A DNA stretch of 40,322 bases from positions 1 through 40,322 of IMG/VR virus record IMGVR_UViG_3300047319_002371; one strand, written 5' to 3'. Position 1 is the first letter of the stretch, and each line of letters opens with the position of its first letter. The position numbers and the translations under genes are program-made. The notes beneath the pieces were generated by a model. The model was given only the letters and a program-made list of their open reading frames with translations, had not been told where the DNA came from and did not search any database. Shown one piece after another: positions 39,505 to 40,322 of this stretch. The stretch comes from a virus.

Positions 39505-40322
39505 AGCCGCACCACAAAGCCCGACGTATCAGACTTCGCCTTGCGCCCCTTAGGCGAAAGCCCAATGATCACGCCGCCCTTCGGGTCCAAATGCCGCAAA
39601 TCGTGCTTATCGCCGTCAACCACTCGCCAGTGACGGTCGCTGTTCTCAAAGGCGTATAGGCTAGGCATGCCGTCCCCAAAAACCACCGCAACATTCCCGC
39701 CGGCCTCAAGCACCCGAAGGCATTCCGCCTCGTTTGTCTCCGAACGGCTGAACGTCAGGTGATAGTTCGATGGCCAGGTCTTATCGGTCGCACAGCGCAA
39801 AGCCCGCTTGACCGACTTCGTGTAGTCAACAAACTGAACGTGAGGGAACATGGCGAACACATTCGGGTGCTCAACGCCACTCAGCATGTCCCGAACGATG
39901 GGAAACGTGGCCAAACTAGCCGCGTCAATCCGTATGCCCTCCCATCCAATATCGGTCGCCCCGTTCAAGCGAACGCAGAGTTTGAGGCCACGCCGTTTGG
40001 CTTGGCGCTCGCAAGCGTATATCGCCTTGACCATGTGAGACATGAACGTCGCACGGTCGTTCATGAATTCACGCGCCTTGCGCTGTCTCGAGGCGCGGGC
40101 CGCGTTTGTGCCTGTCTCGAGCTTATCGTTCGCGAGCATGCCTGCTTGTCCGCTGTACCATCCAAGGCACAGGGCCAAGCAGCCCGCGCTGGCGTGGGGG
40201 CAAAGGTTTCCGACGCCGGCCGTTGACGCGGGGGCCATGTAGTTGATAGCGTTTAGGTAGCCGTAGCCTTGGGCTTTGACGGCCTTGGGCGAGTCGACTG
40301 AAAAGAAGCGTGAGCTTGACAT
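39501..40322 (-). CDS. Gp88-like cysteine protein, possible radical-SAM relative
   Basis: A 273-residue protein whose ATG is the last three bases of the window. FFSVDSPKAVKAQGYGYLNA is followed by NLCPHASAGCLALCLGW, a Cys cluster (C-x6-C-x3-C) like that of phage Gp88 and Gp37/68-type proteins, which are thought to be related to radical-SAM enzymes. Later segments (RLNGATDIGWEGI, NVFAMFPHVQFVDYTKSVKR, YHLTFSRSETNE) fit a barrel-like alpha/beta fold. Substrate and role in infection are unknown. Confidence is in family resemblance, not function. Confidence 0.7.
   Translation of the reverse strand: MSSSRFFSVDSPKAVKAQGYGYLNAINYMAPASTAGVGNLCPHASAGCLALCLGWYSGQAGMLANDKLETGTNAARASRQRKAREFMNDRATFMSHMVKAIYACERQAKRRGLKLCVRLNGATDIGWEGIRIDAASLATFPIVRDMLSGVEHPNVFAMFPHVQFVDYTKSVKRALRCATDKTWPSNYHLTFSRSETNEAECLRVLEAGGNVAVVFGDGMPSLYAFENSDRHWRVVDGDKHDLRHLDPKGGVIIGLSPKGRKAKSDTSGFVVRL

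Overview
The window reads as most of the genome of a short-tailed (podovirus-type) tailed bacteriophage. There are about 33 closely packed genes on the + strand (1-23172) that build the virion and lyse the host, facing about 31 mostly small genes on the - strand (40322-23132) for DNA metabolism and takeover. Adjacent genes repeatedly overlap by 4 bases (ATGA or GTGA), as in phage operons. The DNA is GC-rich with strong G/C third positions. Protein styles (the SU10-type capsid and adaptor pair, Pro/His repeat proteins, small secreted two-Cys proteins) suggest an alphaproteobacterial host such as a Hyphomicrobiales member; the host is an inference. I see no integrase or lysogeny repressor, rRNA, tRNA, IS element or CRISPR. 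No terminase, DNA polymerase or RNA polymerase is visible. Genes start exactly at both edges, so the window is probably cut from a longer genome.

Left arm, + strand: a small membrane protein, a Pro/His-rich repeat protein and a GH19 endolysin (1-1217); head genes: portal, small protein, scaffold, SU10-family major capsid protein, small protein and Ig-like protein (1226-7011); two small membrane proteins and the head-tail adaptor (7011-8060); a receptor-binding and decoration cluster (8057-13079) with a SPRY-like protein, an SGNH/sialate-O-acetylesterase-like enzyme, several fibre proteins, a polyglycine adhesin and a tail-collar protein; the putative tail nozzle (13076-14911); then tail and ejection genes (14911-23172), including a protein with an S74-like C-terminus and a two-domain virion lysin (M15 peptidase plus tail lysozyme).

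Right arm, - strand, read from 40322 down: a Gp88-like cysteine protein with a tiny membrane peptide; a 290-base AT-rich non-coding region with a 13-bp inverted repeat; an HTH protein; many small early-type proteins; an HTH protein with a 134-nt overlap to the next gene; a DUF5906-type primase-helicase; an adenine-type DNA methyltransferase; a secreted small protein; two Pro/Gly-rich proteins; then, behind a TTGACA promoter, an operon with a coiled-coil protein, a protein ending in an SSB-like DDDIPF tip, small proteins and an SNF2 helicase; then a second TTGACA promoter with an embedded operator-like palindrome driving a ParB-domain/coiled-coil protein; finally an unknown low-GC gene and a small membrane protein converging on the late operon.

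Most promising for follow-up are the secretion-signal-bearing tail-region proteins with a shared Cys-pair module, the ParB/coiled-coil gene with its palindromic promoter, the Gp88-like gene with its coupled 19-residue peptide, and the base-composition break inside the capsid gene. All family assignments come from reading motifs by eye, not from searches.
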